Shown here piece by piece: positions 25,156 to 32,469 of a DNA stretch of 64,000 nt (its first letter is position 1; every line of letters begins with the position of its first letter). The notes beneath the pieces are model-generated. The model did no database searches. It worked only from the letters and a program-made list of their open reading frames with translations, and had not been told where the DNA came from. The translations under genes and the position numbers were made by a program. Origin of the DNA: Flagellimonas sp. MMG031 (GTDB lineage Bacteria > Bacteroidota > Bacteroidia > Flavobacteriales > Flavobacteriaceae); NCBI RefSeq assembly GCF_040112705.1, contig NZ_CP157804.1:188501-252500 (forward strand), given 5' to 3'.

Positions 25156-27345
25156 ATGAACAACCTCCGCCTAACCCCCTCCGTTTTCATAGTGTTTGCT
25201 ATGCTTTTTTGTGCGCTCACCTTTGCGCAAAAGAAGAACGCCGACTATAAAATCCATCTGTACCAAACGGACGAAACCATTACTATTGACGGTATTGGCG
25301 ATGAAACCACATGGCAGGAAGCAGAGGCCGCCGAGGACTTTTTTATGGTATTGCCCATGGACGACCGCAAAGCCACCCAGCCTTCGGAGGTGAAAATGGC
25401 GTACGATAACCGGCAACTCTACCTGTTGGCCACCTTTTACAAAACACCCGGTAATACCTACGTAGTGGAATCGCTTCGCAGGGACTTCTCCTTTGGGGGA
25501 AACGACAATTTTTTATTGTTCATGGACCCATTTAACAACCAGACCACAGGGTTTAGTTTTGGAGCAAATGCCTATGGCGCACAGTGGGACGGCACCATGT
25601 CCAACGGTGGTAGCATCGACCTGAATTGGGACAGCAAATGGATTTCGGAAGTGCAGAGTTATGAAGATAAATGGGTCGTGGAAATGGCCATCCCCTTTAA
25701 ATCCATCCGCTATGAAAAGGATGTGACCGAATGGGGCGTCAACTTTTCCCGATTGGATTTGAGCACCAACGAAAAATCGAGCTGGACGCCCATACCACGG
25801 CAGTTCCCTACCGCCTCGCTGGCCTACACGGGCACCATGGTCTGGGACAATCCGCCGCCCAAACAGGGCCTCAACTATTCCATTATTCCCTACGTGCTGG
25901 GCACAACCGGCAATTCGAGTATCGAAAACCTGACGTACGACAACGAGTTCAAAGTTGGGGGCGATATCAAATTGGGGCTGACGTCTTCCTTGAACCTCGA
26001 CCTGACCATCAACCCTGATTTTTCCCAAGTGGAAGTGGACCGCCAAGTGGCCAACTTGACCCGTTTTGAACTCTTTTTCCCAGAAAGACGCCAATTTTTC
26101 CTTGAAAACGCAGACCTCTTTGCCAGCTTTGGGTATGATGAAATCCGACCCTTCTTTTCGCGTAGGATAGGATTGGGCGTCCCCATTATCGCAGGGGCTC
26201 GTGTCAGCGGCAACCTGAACCGTAACTTGCGTTTGGGCGTTTTGAACATGCAAACGGACAAATTGGAAGAGACAGGGTTGCCAAGTCAGAATTTTGCAGT
26301 GCTTTCCATGCAGCAAAAGGTGTTCTCTCGTTCCAACATCGGCCTATTGTTCGTGAACAAGGAATCCTTGGACTACAATGCCCTGGCAGATAGCTTGCAG
26401 ACGCAGTACACCAAGTTCAACCGGAATCTGGGTCTGGAATACAACCTGGCCTCGGCCGATAACAAATACAATGGAAAGGTGTTTATGCTGAAATCTTTCG
26501 GTCCCGATGCATCTTACAACGGTATTGCCCAGGGCGCCCATTTGGCATATAGCAGTCGTAACTGGAACTGGCGGGTACAGCAGGAATATATTTCGGAGGA
26601 TTTTACCTCGGAAGTGGGTTTTGTGCCCCGAAACAACTATCTCAAGTTTGAAGGTTCCGTAGGATATCAATTTTTGCCTGCAAGCGACAAGGTGGTGAGC
26701 CATGGTCCGCAATACACCGGTTTTTATTATTTCAACCCCAATTTTAACGCCACGGATTATGTGTCCATCGTGGGCTACCGAATCGATTTTATGGATCGTA
26801 GTTCCCTGAGTGCTGATGTCTTTAATGAATACGTTCGATTATTGGCCCCCTTTGACCCCACCAACACCGGCCAAGAGCAGTTGGCCACAAATACGCGGCA
26901 CCACTGGAACGGGGTGTATTTGCAATACAATTCGCGTCCAAAAAGTTTGTTCACCTACAATATGACGACCCGATTGGGCCGCTATTTTGCGAGTGGTTAC
27001 CGTACCAATTTAAATGCCAGACTAGGCTATCGGTTTCAGCCTTATGTGAGTTTGGGGGCCAACCTCAGCTACAACAACCTCGATTTACCTGCACCTTGGT
27101 ACACCACCGATTTCTGGTTGGTGGGCACGGAGGCAGATATCACCTTTACCAACAAATTGTTCTGGTCTACCCTAGTGCAGTACAACGAGCAGAACAACAA
27201 TTTTGGCATCAATTCACGACTGCAATGGCGATACGCTCCTGCATCGGACCTCTTTTTGGTATTCAATAACAATGAACAGCTCGCCCCACTGGAAGGCAAT
27301 TTGTGGTCCTTGACGCTCAAGTTTACCTATTGGTTTAATCGATAA
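25156..27345 (+). CDS. Exported CBM9-like / DUF5916 outer-membrane protein
   Basis: 729 residues with a signal peptide ending near residue 24 (FAMLFCALTFAQ). Residues 35-220 form a CBM9-like beta-sandwich (ITIDGIGDETTWQEAEAAEDF, VKMAYDNRQLYLLATF, WVVEMAIPFKSIRY). The rest is a DUF5916 beta-barrel-like region with FFPERRQFFLENADLF and alternating hydrophobic strands, ending in an aromatic residue pair and Arg (TYWFNR). Proteins of this type are outer-membrane or surface proteins, often near peptidases or sugar genes; their ligand is not known. It follows the M1 tail remnant and has its own promoter. Confidence 0.85.
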   Translation: MNNLRLTPSVFIVFAMLFCALTFAQKKNADYKIHLYQTDETITIDGIGDETTWQEAEAAEDFFMVLPMDDRKATQPSEVKMAYDNRQLYLLATFYKTPGNTYVVESLRRDFSFGGNDNFLLFMDPFNNQTTGFSFGANAYGAQWDGTMSNGGSIDLNWDSKWISEVQSYEDKWVVEMAIPFKSIRYEKDVTEWGVNFSRLDLSTNEKSSWTPIPRQFPTASLAYTGTMVWDNPPPKQGLNYSIIPYVLGTTGNSSIENLTYDNEFKVGGDIKLGLTSSLNLDLTINPDFSQVEVDRQVANLTRFELFFPERRQFFLENADLFASFGYDEIRPFFSRRIGLGVPIIAGARVSGNLNRNLRLGVLNMQTDKLEETGLPSQNFAVLSMQQKVFSRSNIGLLFVNKESLDYNALADSLQTQYTKFNRNLGLEYNLASADNKYNGKVFMLKSFGPDASYNGIAQGAHLAYSSRNWNWRVQQEYISEDFTSEVGFVPRNNYLKFEGSVGYQFLPASDKVVSHGPQYTGFYYFNPNFNATDYVSIVGYRIDFMDRSSLSADVFNEYVRLLAPFDPTNTGQEQLATNTRHHWNGVYLQYNSRPKSLFTYNMTTRLGRYFASGYRTNLNARLGYRFQPYVSLGANLSYNNLDLPAPWYTTDFWLVGTEADITFTNKLFWSTLVQYNEQNNNFGINSRLQWRYAPASDLFLVFNNNEQLAPLEGNLWSLTLKFTYWFNR

Positions 27346-27349
27346 GGTC

Positions 27350-27405
27350 CATCCGTTCACTGAAAACCCCCATCCGTCAATTCAAAAGGGGCATCCGTCA
27401 ATTGG
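27350..27405 (+). repeat. Phased 21-bp direct repeats, array D (three units, no leader)
   Basis: CATCCGT(C/T)(A/C)A(T/C)T units begin at 27350, 27371 and 27392. The 21-bp period is exact although the linkers between units differ from array A. The array starts five bases after the stop of the DUF5916 gene. No conserved leader follows; the next gene starts at 27467. Confidence 0.85.
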
Positions 27406-27466
27406 GGGCCTTGAGCAAGCATCTTTTTTTAGACCTTCGGGATTCCATTGGAAATAGTTGAACATC

Positions 27467-27892
27467 ATGTTGGACAAAACAACGGGCGCCCTGCGTCTTT
27501 ACGAAGGTATCGAGATTGGCCCTCATATCGATTTTACCACAACCGCAGAACTGAACTTGGGCAACAAACCCGAGGTGATTGGCTTTGTGGATGCGGAAAA
27601 TCAGCTAGTACATTTTAGAAATGTGAGGGTGGAACGCTCCTTTTTCATCTTTCGGATGCGATTTAGCTACAACCGACTTTTGGTTTTGGAACTTTTGGTG
27701 AGTCCGCTTCCCATTCCAATTACAAGCGATTGGGAGGACTGGAGCTTTGAAGCGGAAATGAAACACCTGGAACTGTGCAACGCTTGGTTACAGAAACAGG
27801 TTGGGAACGAACGTGAGTTCGATTGGGGCTGCATTTGGTCGGGCTACGATAGTTTGGGCGGTTATAGCAGTGTTAAGATCAAATATTACTAG
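27467..27892 (+). CDS. Small hypothetical protein
   Basis: 141 residues from the ATG at 27467 (MLDKTTGALRLYEG); a TTG nine bases earlier is open in frame but less likely. I do not recognise the family. It is soluble-looking, with no signal peptide. It has a mixed beta pattern in the first 90 residues and an unusual ending, FDWGCIWSGYDSLGGYSSVKIKYY, rich in Gly, Ser and aromatic residues. Base composition is like the core genes, unlike the AT-rich cargo. It lies between two 21-bp repeat arrays. No function is offered. Confidence 0.65.
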   Translation: MLDKTTGALRLYEGIEIGPHIDFTTTAELNLGNKPEVIGFVDAENQLVHFRNVRVERSFFIFRMRFSYNRLLVLELLVSPLPIPITSDWEDWSFEAEMKHLELCNAWLQKQVGNEREFDWGCIWSGYDSLGGYSSVKIKYY

Positions 27893-27904
27893 TGGTAAAA
27901 AAAC

Positions 27905-27960
27905 TATCCGTTGATCCAAACAGGGCGTTGATCAACTCGGAAGGGGTATTCGTCAATTGG
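27905..27960 (+). repeat. Phased 21-bp direct repeats, array B (three degenerate units)
   Basis: Units begin at 27905 (TATCCGTTGATC), 27926 (CGTTGATCAAC) and 27947 (TATTCGTCAATTGG). The 21-bp period holds although the sequence has drifted. It starts 12 bases after a stop codon and leads into cargo leader copy B. Confidence 0.75.
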
Positions 27961-27987
27961 TGTGAAATTTCTACCGTAAAAAAACTA

Positions 27988-28052
27988 GCTTCACTTTCCT
28001 GTGCTGAACTTGTTTTGATATCGATTGATATAGATTCCTATGACCTAACGTT
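27988..28052 (+). other. Conserved cargo leader, copy B
   Basis: Same order as copy A: GCTTCACTTTCCTGT, then GCTGAACTTGTTTTGAT (hairpin weakened by changes), ATCGATTGATATAGAT, and CCTAACGTTGTAGCAAG. TAACGTT is at 28046-28052. It is shorter than copy C by about 17 bases before TAACGTT. Confidence 0.75.
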
Positions 28053-28064
28053 GTAGCAAGTGCT
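28051..28064 (+). repeat. Left half of an inverted repeat bounding hicAB
   Basis: TTGTAGCAAGTGCT here matches the reverse complement of 28747-28760 (TTGTAGCTAGTGCT) at 13 of 14 positions. The pair brackets hicA and hicB. Confidence 0.65.
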
Positions 28065-28093
28065 GAAAAAAGCCGTTTTCAAAGTAATATCTC

Positions 28094-28124
28094 TTGCCGA
28101 AAAGTAAATAATAATTTACCTTTG
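28094..28124 (+). promoter_or_regulatory. Promoter of hicAB
   Basis: TTG at 28094-28096, 20 bases, then TACCTTTG at 28117-28124: a full Bacteroidota-type -33/-7 promoter, 26 bases before the hicA ATG. Confidence 0.65.
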
Positions 28125-28149
28125 AACTGTCCTTAAAAAGGAAAACTGG

Positions 28150-28338
28150 ATGAAATGTTCCAAACTTTATAAAATTTTGACCAAAGATGGTTGATATCCA
28201 GTTTCTCAAAAAGGTTCACACGTGAAAATGCATCACCAAACGAAAAGAGGAACAATAATATTTCCGAATCACGGGAGCCAGGAAATGGGTAAAGGATTGG
28301 AAAAGAAAATTCTTAAAGACGCTGGAATAAAATTATAA
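28150..28338 (+). pseudogene. hicA: hicA toxin (mRNA interferase) with an in-frame TGA
   Basis: 63 codons including the stop. The start reads MKCSKLYKILTKDG, then TGA at 28192-28194, then YPVSQKGSHVKMHHQTKRG and PNHGSQEMGKGLEKKILKDAGIKL. HicA proteins have Trp after Asp-Gly (DGW), so TGG has become TGA by one substitution. The catalytic His of GSH is kept, and the frame after the stop is otherwise intact, so the change looks recent. HicA is a small double-stranded-RNA-binding-fold toxin that cleaves mRNA. The hicB antitoxin gene follows after four bases. A sequencing error is possible. Confidence 0.85.
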
Positions 28339-28342
28339 GGTT

Positions 28343-28735
28343 ATGGCAAAAAAGAAAATCATAATGACTGTTGAGAAAACCGATACCGGCTTTTCTGCTT
28401 ATGCAGTAGATTATCCAATTTTTACGACTGGAAAATCAATTCCTGACCTGATAAATAGTGCGTATGAAGCTACCGAATTTTATTTTGAAGAAGAAACGGT
28501 AAAAGTTGATCCGGCTGATATCCGATTCGAAATTGATTTTAAGCAGTTTTTTAAATATTATAAAGTAATCAATGCAAAATTCCTCGCTGAGAAAATCGGA
28601 ATGAACGCTACATTGCTTTCTCAATATGTTTCCGGAACGAAAAAACCATCACCAAAACAAACTCAGAAAATATTAAACGGAATTCACCAAATAGGACAGG
28701 AATTGTCAGGTATTAATTTACTGCAATCTGCATAG
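28343..28735 (+). CDS. hicB: HicB-type antitoxin with C-terminal helix-turn-helix
   Basis: 130 residues. The N-terminal half is a partial RNase-H-like HicB fold (MTVEKTDTGFSAYAVDYPIFTTGKSIPDLINSAYEATEFYFEEE), which binds HicA. The C-terminal half is a DNA-binding domain (FLAEKIGMNATLLSQYVSGTKKPSPKQTQKI), so it can also repress its own promoter at 28094-28124. It is AT-rich like the other cargo. With hicA carrying a nonsense codon, the antitoxin may persist alone. Confidence 0.88.
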   Translation: MAKKKIIMTVEKTDTGFSAYAVDYPIFTTGKSIPDLINSAYEATEFYFEEETVKVDPADIRFEIDFKQFFKYYKVINAKFLAEKIGMNATLLSQYVSGTKKPSPKQTQKILNGIHQIGQELSGINLLQSA

Positions 28736-28746
28736 CAGAAAGTTGA

Positions 28747-28760
28747 AGCACTAGCTACAA
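28747..28760 (-). repeat. Right half of the inverted repeat bounding hicAB
   Basis: AGCACTAGCTACAA, the inverse of 28051-28064 with one mismatch, 11 bases after the hicB stop. It marks the probable right end of the hicAB module. Confidence 0.65.
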
Positions 28761-28792
28761 TACCTATATAGTTTATGGCGAGAAAAGTGCAA

Positions 28793-28867
28793 CAATAATA
28801 TCCTTCCCAAAAAAACCACTTACCTAATATACCTCAAATCAATCACTTCTTGCTCGGTAAGGCAACG
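28793..28867 (-). pseudogene. Remnant: diverged copy of the pseudouridine synthase 3' end
   Basis: On the minus strand 28867-28820 reads RCLTEQEVIDLRYIR and a stop, against RYLTEQEVINLKNIR and a stop at the end of the intact gene (30617). The flank beyond the stop (28793-28819) also resembles the flank of the intact gene. Upstream, similarity continues for about 20 bases with a two-base deletion, then ends. The 28736-29194 stretch holds no intact gene: only this remnant, array C and leader C. Confidence 0.8.
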
Positions 28868-29004
28868 CCTAGCTACCTAGTAATTTATTTTTTTTACTGG
28901 AGGGCGTGCACCTGCACATGATATGATTCACTTCCATCTAATGATGTGCCAAAAACATCCAACTTCAACCCAATTTTACTCCATTTTTTAAACCCTGTTT
29001 TTTG

Positions 29005-29060
29005 CATCCGTTGATCCAAACAGGGCATTGATCAACTCAGAAGGGGGATTGTGCATTCGA
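29005..29060 (+). repeat. Phased 21-bp direct repeats, array C (three degenerate units)
   Basis: Units begin at 29005 (CATCCGTTGATCC), 29026 (CATTGATCAACTC) and 29047 (degenerate). The first two are nearly identical to the first two of array B, so arrays B and C share a recent ancestor. Confidence 0.75.
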
Positions 29061-29087
29061 AATGAATTTCTTCATAAAAAATACTAA

Positions 29088-29163
29088 CTTCACTTACCTG
29101 TGCCGAACTCGTTTCGGTATCGATTGATATAAATCGTTAAAACGATTCTTATCCTTTAACGTT
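29088..29163 (+). other. Conserved cargo leader, copy C
   Basis: It reads CTTCACTTACCTGTG, then hairpin CCGAA-CTCGT-TTCGG (29103-29117), ATCGATTGATATAAATCG, a small palindrome ATCGTTAAAACGAT, and TTTAACGTTGTGCAAC. TAACGTT is at 29157-29163. The cargo ATG is 32 bases further. Confidence 0.75.
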
Positions 29164-29194
29164 GTGCAACATTTGACCAAATGAACAAAATTTA

Positions 29195-30445
29195 ATGAAT
29201 ACTACCGAAAAAGGAGACATTTTAGAAGATAAGGCGGTTGGAATAATCGAAAGAATTCTTGATGACGGACTTATCGGAGTAATGAAAGAATATGCAAGGG
29301 TTTTTACAAAAAAAAAGTACCCTTCAAATTTGAGAGGTTCAGGAGAAGTTGAATTTGACTTGACAATCGAAATCTGGCCACCAAATGCTGACCAGTACTC
29401 AATGATTTATTTTATTGAATGTAAAAATTATACCCATCGAGTGCCAATCAATGAGGTTAAAAAATTCTTCGCTGACATCTTGGAAACAAGTGGAGTAAAT
29501 GCAAAAGCAATAATTATTACAAGCTCACCTTTGCAACAAGGAGCATTTGATTATGCATCAGCAAAGAAAATGATGGTTATTGAGGGAGAATCAAAGGACA
29601 ACTTTAACATCACGCTTTACAAAAGAAATATAGAGGAGGAAAATATAATTCCAATTCTCGAAGAAACAATCAATGAACAACTTCTGGATGAAGGAGTTAA
29701 ATCATTATCAAAAGTTGTAGATAAACAGCTTTTAAGCTGCTTAATCCCCGCGAAAAGCAAAGTTGGTTATGGAATTGATTTACTTTCAAAAGAAAACATC
29801 AACCAAATTACATTAGACGAATTAGACAAATTCGATGAATCATACCTAATAAACGGATATGGTCTATCCGTAAAAGACCTTTCCAATTATTTAAAATCTG
29901 AATACAACATTGAAATTAACTATTTTGATCCTAAAGAGAATAAATATTTAGGAACTTGCGACATCGACAATAAAACAATTGGTATAAGCAAAAAAATTAT
30001 TGGAACACCAAGAGAGCTTTTTACTATTGGACACGAGTTTGGTCATTTTAAACTGCATCAAAAATTGCGGATTAATCAAGAGCTTATGAATTCCTTTTCA
30101 GACTCTAAATACGACTTTACTATTGGAAAAAACCGACTTGAAAATCCGAGGCATTGGGTTGAATGGCAAGCAAATTATTTTTCTGCTTCACTTTTGTTAC
30201 CAAAATCATCAATAATTGCAAAAGCTTGGCAATATCAAGGAGCTAAGCACAATTTAATTTTTGATGACAACTATTCAAATCAAAGGAAACTCAGAAGGAT
30301 TATTGACAAATTAGCGAACCACTTTAGCGTATCAAAAACGAGCATAATTTATCGACTAAAAGAATTGAATATGATAACGGACAATACAAGCACTAAAATA
30401 ATTGGAGATTTAATCAGTCAATGGAAATCAAAATATTTTGTGTAA
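29195..30445 (+). CDS. PD-(D/E)XK nuclease-like / ImmA-IrrE metallopeptidase fusion
   Basis: 416 residues, AT-rich. Residues 1-130 look like an Mrr-type restriction endonuclease domain: Asp55 in EVEFDLTIEI and Glu75-Cys-Lys77 in YFIECKNYTHRVPINEVKKF, then AKAIIITSSPLQQGAFDYA. Residues 255-340 are an ImmA/IrrE zinc peptidase: HEFGH (His280, Glu281, His284) and Glu323 in HWVEWQANYFSASLLLP. A helix-turn-helix-like tail (LANHFSVSKTSIIYRLKEL) follows. ImmA-type peptidases cleave repressors after a signal. Fusion to a nuclease domain suggests a self-contained sensor-effector, perhaps defensive. It stands alone behind cargo leader C. Confidence 0.8.
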   Translation: MNTTEKGDILEDKAVGIIERILDDGLIGVMKEYARVFTKKKYPSNLRGSGEVEFDLTIEIWPPNADQYSMIYFIECKNYTHRVPINEVKKFFADILETSGVNAKAIIITSSPLQQGAFDYASAKKMMVIEGESKDNFNITLYKRNIEEENIIPILEETINEQLLDEGVKSLSKVVDKQLLSCLIPAKSKVGYGIDLLSKENINQITLDELDKFDESYLINGYGLSVKDLSNYLKSEYNIEINYFDPKENKYLGTCDIDNKTIGISKKIIGTPRELFTIGHEFGHFKLHQKLRINQELMNSFSDSKYDFTIGKNRLENPRHWVEWQANYFSASLLLPKSSIIAKAWQYQGAKHNLIFDDNYSNQRKLRRIIDKLANHFSVSKTSIIYRLKELNMITDNTSTKIIGDLISQWKSKYFV

Positions 30446-30616
30446 AAAAGTTTTAGCTCAACGGGGCCATAGGCAATGCTTCTAGTTTCGAACTTGTGAA
30501 AATCCTCCAGATTTTTAGTTTGATAAATATGCGCCAAGCTTGATGCTGCACCATACAACTAGTCATGGCCTAATATGATAATTGCAACAAGAAACCTTCC
30601 TAGAAAACCGATTAAA

Positions 30617-31459
30617 TTACCTTATATTCTTCAAATTAATCACCTCCTGTTCGGTCAGGTAACGCCAATGGCCACGAGGTAAGTCCTTTTTGGTGAGTCC
30701 AGCAAAGACCACCCGGTCCAATTTGGTCACGGTATAGCCCAAGTGTTCAAAAATACGTCGCACAATGCGGTTGCGCCCACTGTGTATCTCCACGCCCACT
30801 TCGCGTTTTGGTGCACCTTGGATGTAGCTCACACTATCCACAGTGATGGGACCGTCCTCCAACTCCAGTCCCGCTTCAATTTTGTGCAAATCGCCCAAAT
30901 TCAGGTTGTTGTCCAGATGCACATGGTAAATTTTGCGTACGTTGTGCTTGGGGTGCGTCAATTTTTTGGTAAGGTCACCATCGTTGGTAAAGAGCAACAG
31001 ACCCGTGGTATTCCGGTCCAAACGGCCTACGGGCAACAAACGGTTGTTGGATGCACTCGAAATCAGTTCCATCACCGTACGGCGGCCCTTTTCATCACTG
31101 GTCGTGGTGATAAAGTTCTTGGGCTTGTTCAACAATATATACTCTTTCTTTTCCAGGCTTAGGCGTTTACCGTCAAAGCGAACATCGTCCGAGCGCTTTA
31201 CCTTATATCCCATCTCGGTCACCGGTTTGCCATTTACCGTAACGTTACCTGCTGCAATATAGGTGTCCGCTTCCCTTCGGGAACAGATGCCCGCATTGGC
31301 AATGTATCGGTTCAGTCGAATCTCGTCGGGATTGGATTTTTTCTGAGGTGCGCTTGCACGTTGTTTGGGCGTAAAAGGTTTCCCCTGCGGTCTTTTGTTG
31401 TCCCCGCCCTTGTAATTTTTCGAGGGTCTTTTGCCCCTGTTGCTGTCTGATTTCGCCAT
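30617..31459 (-). CDS. 16S/23S rRNA pseudouridine synthase, RsuA/RluB family
   Basis: 280 residues. A low-complexity basic N terminus (about 45 residues) precedes an S4 RNA-binding domain (IRLNRYIANAGICSRREADTYIAAGNVTVNG). The catalytic domain carries the Asp motif PVGRLDRNTTGLLLFTNDG. It isomerises a uridine in ribosomal RNA. RluB-like is more likely than RsuA from the basic extension. The 3' end faces the accessory zone, and a diverged copy of its last 16 codons lies 1.75 kb away at 28820-28867. Confidence 0.92.
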   Translation of the reverse strand: MAKSDSNRGKRPSKNYKGGDNKRPQGKPFTPKQRASAPQKKSNPDEIRLNRYIANAGICSRREADTYIAAGNVTVNGKPVTEMGYKVKRSDDVRFDGKRLSLEKKEYILLNKPKNFITTTSDEKGRRTVMELISSASNNRLLPVGRLDRNTTGLLLFTNDGDLTKKLTHPKHNVRKIYHVHLDNNLNLGDLHKIEAGLELEDGPITVDSVSYIQGAPKREVGVEIHSGRNRIVRRIFEHLGYTVTKLDRVVFAGLTKKDLPRGHWRYLTEQEVINLKNIR

Positions 31460-31475
31460 CAGTCGTAATTTTTGG

Positions 31476-31483
31476 CAAAGGTA
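31476..31483 (-). promoter_or_regulatory. -7 promoter box of the pseudouridine synthase gene
   Basis: On the minus strand TACCTTTG, a perfect TAnnTTTG match, 16 bases before the ATG at 31459. Confidence 0.55.
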
Positions 31484-31553
31484 GTCTTTTTACATGCCCA
31501 AAGTTGGATTATGGTTACAATTCTGAAACCTTTCTTACCAACTTGAAATCTTG

Positions 31554-32459
31554 TTACAAAATTCGGTTCAGCACCACATCCACATCGATCAACAGAATAC
31601 TGAAAACGCCTACCACAATAATTAGTTTGATGATGTTGTGCAGCCACACATAATGCTTCTTGCCATTGGCCTTCCACAGTAAGGCCAAAAATAAAATCAA
31701 CAGCACCACGCAGGCCGAAAAATAGAAGTACATATAGCCGACATCAAAGGTATTAATCAAAAGTAGCGAAGGCACCAAGGTCAGTACAATCAGAAAAGAG
31801 ATGATGGCTTTGGAAACCTTGGGTCCGTAGATAATGGGAATGGTCCTGTAGTTTTGCGCCAGATCACCCGCCATATTTTCGAGGTCCTTGATCATTTCCC
31901 GGGCCAAAATCAGTAAAAACAAGAAAAGCGCGTGCACAAAAATCACGGTCTGAAAGTTCTGATAGTACACGAACACTACAAAAAACGGGGCAATCGCCAA
32001 AGTGGAAGACACCAAATTACCGATCAGCGGTATCCGTTTGAGCTTGTGCGAATAGATCCAAATGCCAAAAATATAGGCAGAAAAAAACAGCACCGCCTTG
32101 AACGAAATGTAACTGGCCGCAAAAACGGCCATAAAGTTGAGCACAAAATAGGTGGATAGTTTAAAACGCTGGCTCACCAAGCGGTCCAACATACTTTTGG
32201 TGGGCTTGTTGATCAAATCCTTTTCCGCATCATAAAAATTATTGATGATGTACCCACTGGCTATGGTGAGTGCCGAAGCGGTGACAATAAGGAACAGATT
32301 TAGGTCGAGGACCACATCCCGCAACGGAATATCGGGCGCCAGAATATATATGGAGGCCAAGTATTGCGCCAAGGTAATCACCAAGATGTTGTAGCCTCGG
32401 ACCACGGAAAACAGACTCAACAGCTTAAAAAGCAGGAGTTTGTTTTTTCTACTAAGCAT
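31554..32459 (-). CDS. UbiA family prenyltransferase (geranylgeranylglycerol-phosphate type)
   Basis: 301 residues with about eight hydrophobic segments. The two Asp-rich motifs of UbiA enzymes are present: NNFYDAEKD in the second segment region and DLENMAGD later. UbiA proteins attach an isoprenoid chain to an aromatic or glycerol-phosphate acceptor. The gene starts ten bases after mevalonate kinase and follows the isoprenoid genes, so it may use their product. Homologues in flavobacteria are often named geranylgeranylglycerol-phosphate transferase; the true acceptor is uncertain. Confidence 0.82.
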   Translation of the reverse strand: MLSRKNKLLLFKLLSLFSVVRGYNILVITLAQYLASIYILAPDIPLRDVVLDLNLFLIVTASALTIASGYIINNFYDAEKDLINKPTKSMLDRLVSQRFKLSTYFVLNFMAVFAASYISFKAVLFFSAYIFGIWIYSHKLKRIPLIGNLVSSTLAIAPFFVVFVYYQNFQTVIFVHALFLFLLILAREMIKDLENMAGDLAQNYRTIPIIYGPKVSKAIISFLIVLTLVPSLLLINTFDVGYMYFYFSACVVLLILFLALLWKANGKKHYVWLHNIIKLIIVVGVFSILLIDVDVVLNRIL

Positions 32460-32469
32460 GGTTTTGCTG

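Noticed and set aside
25156..27345. Long open frames antisense to the DUF5916 gene and to other core genes
   Set aside because: They follow codon-bias shadows of real genes, lack family motifs and have no promoter.
28192..28194. TGA in hicA as a selenocysteine codon
   Set aside because: HicA has Trp here, the toxin needs no selenocysteine, and no SECIS-like hairpin follows.
23820..30616. Calling the accessory zone an integron
   Set aside because: No integrase gene, and TAACGTT/GCAA does not match the usual attC core GTTRRRY; only the layout is integron-like.
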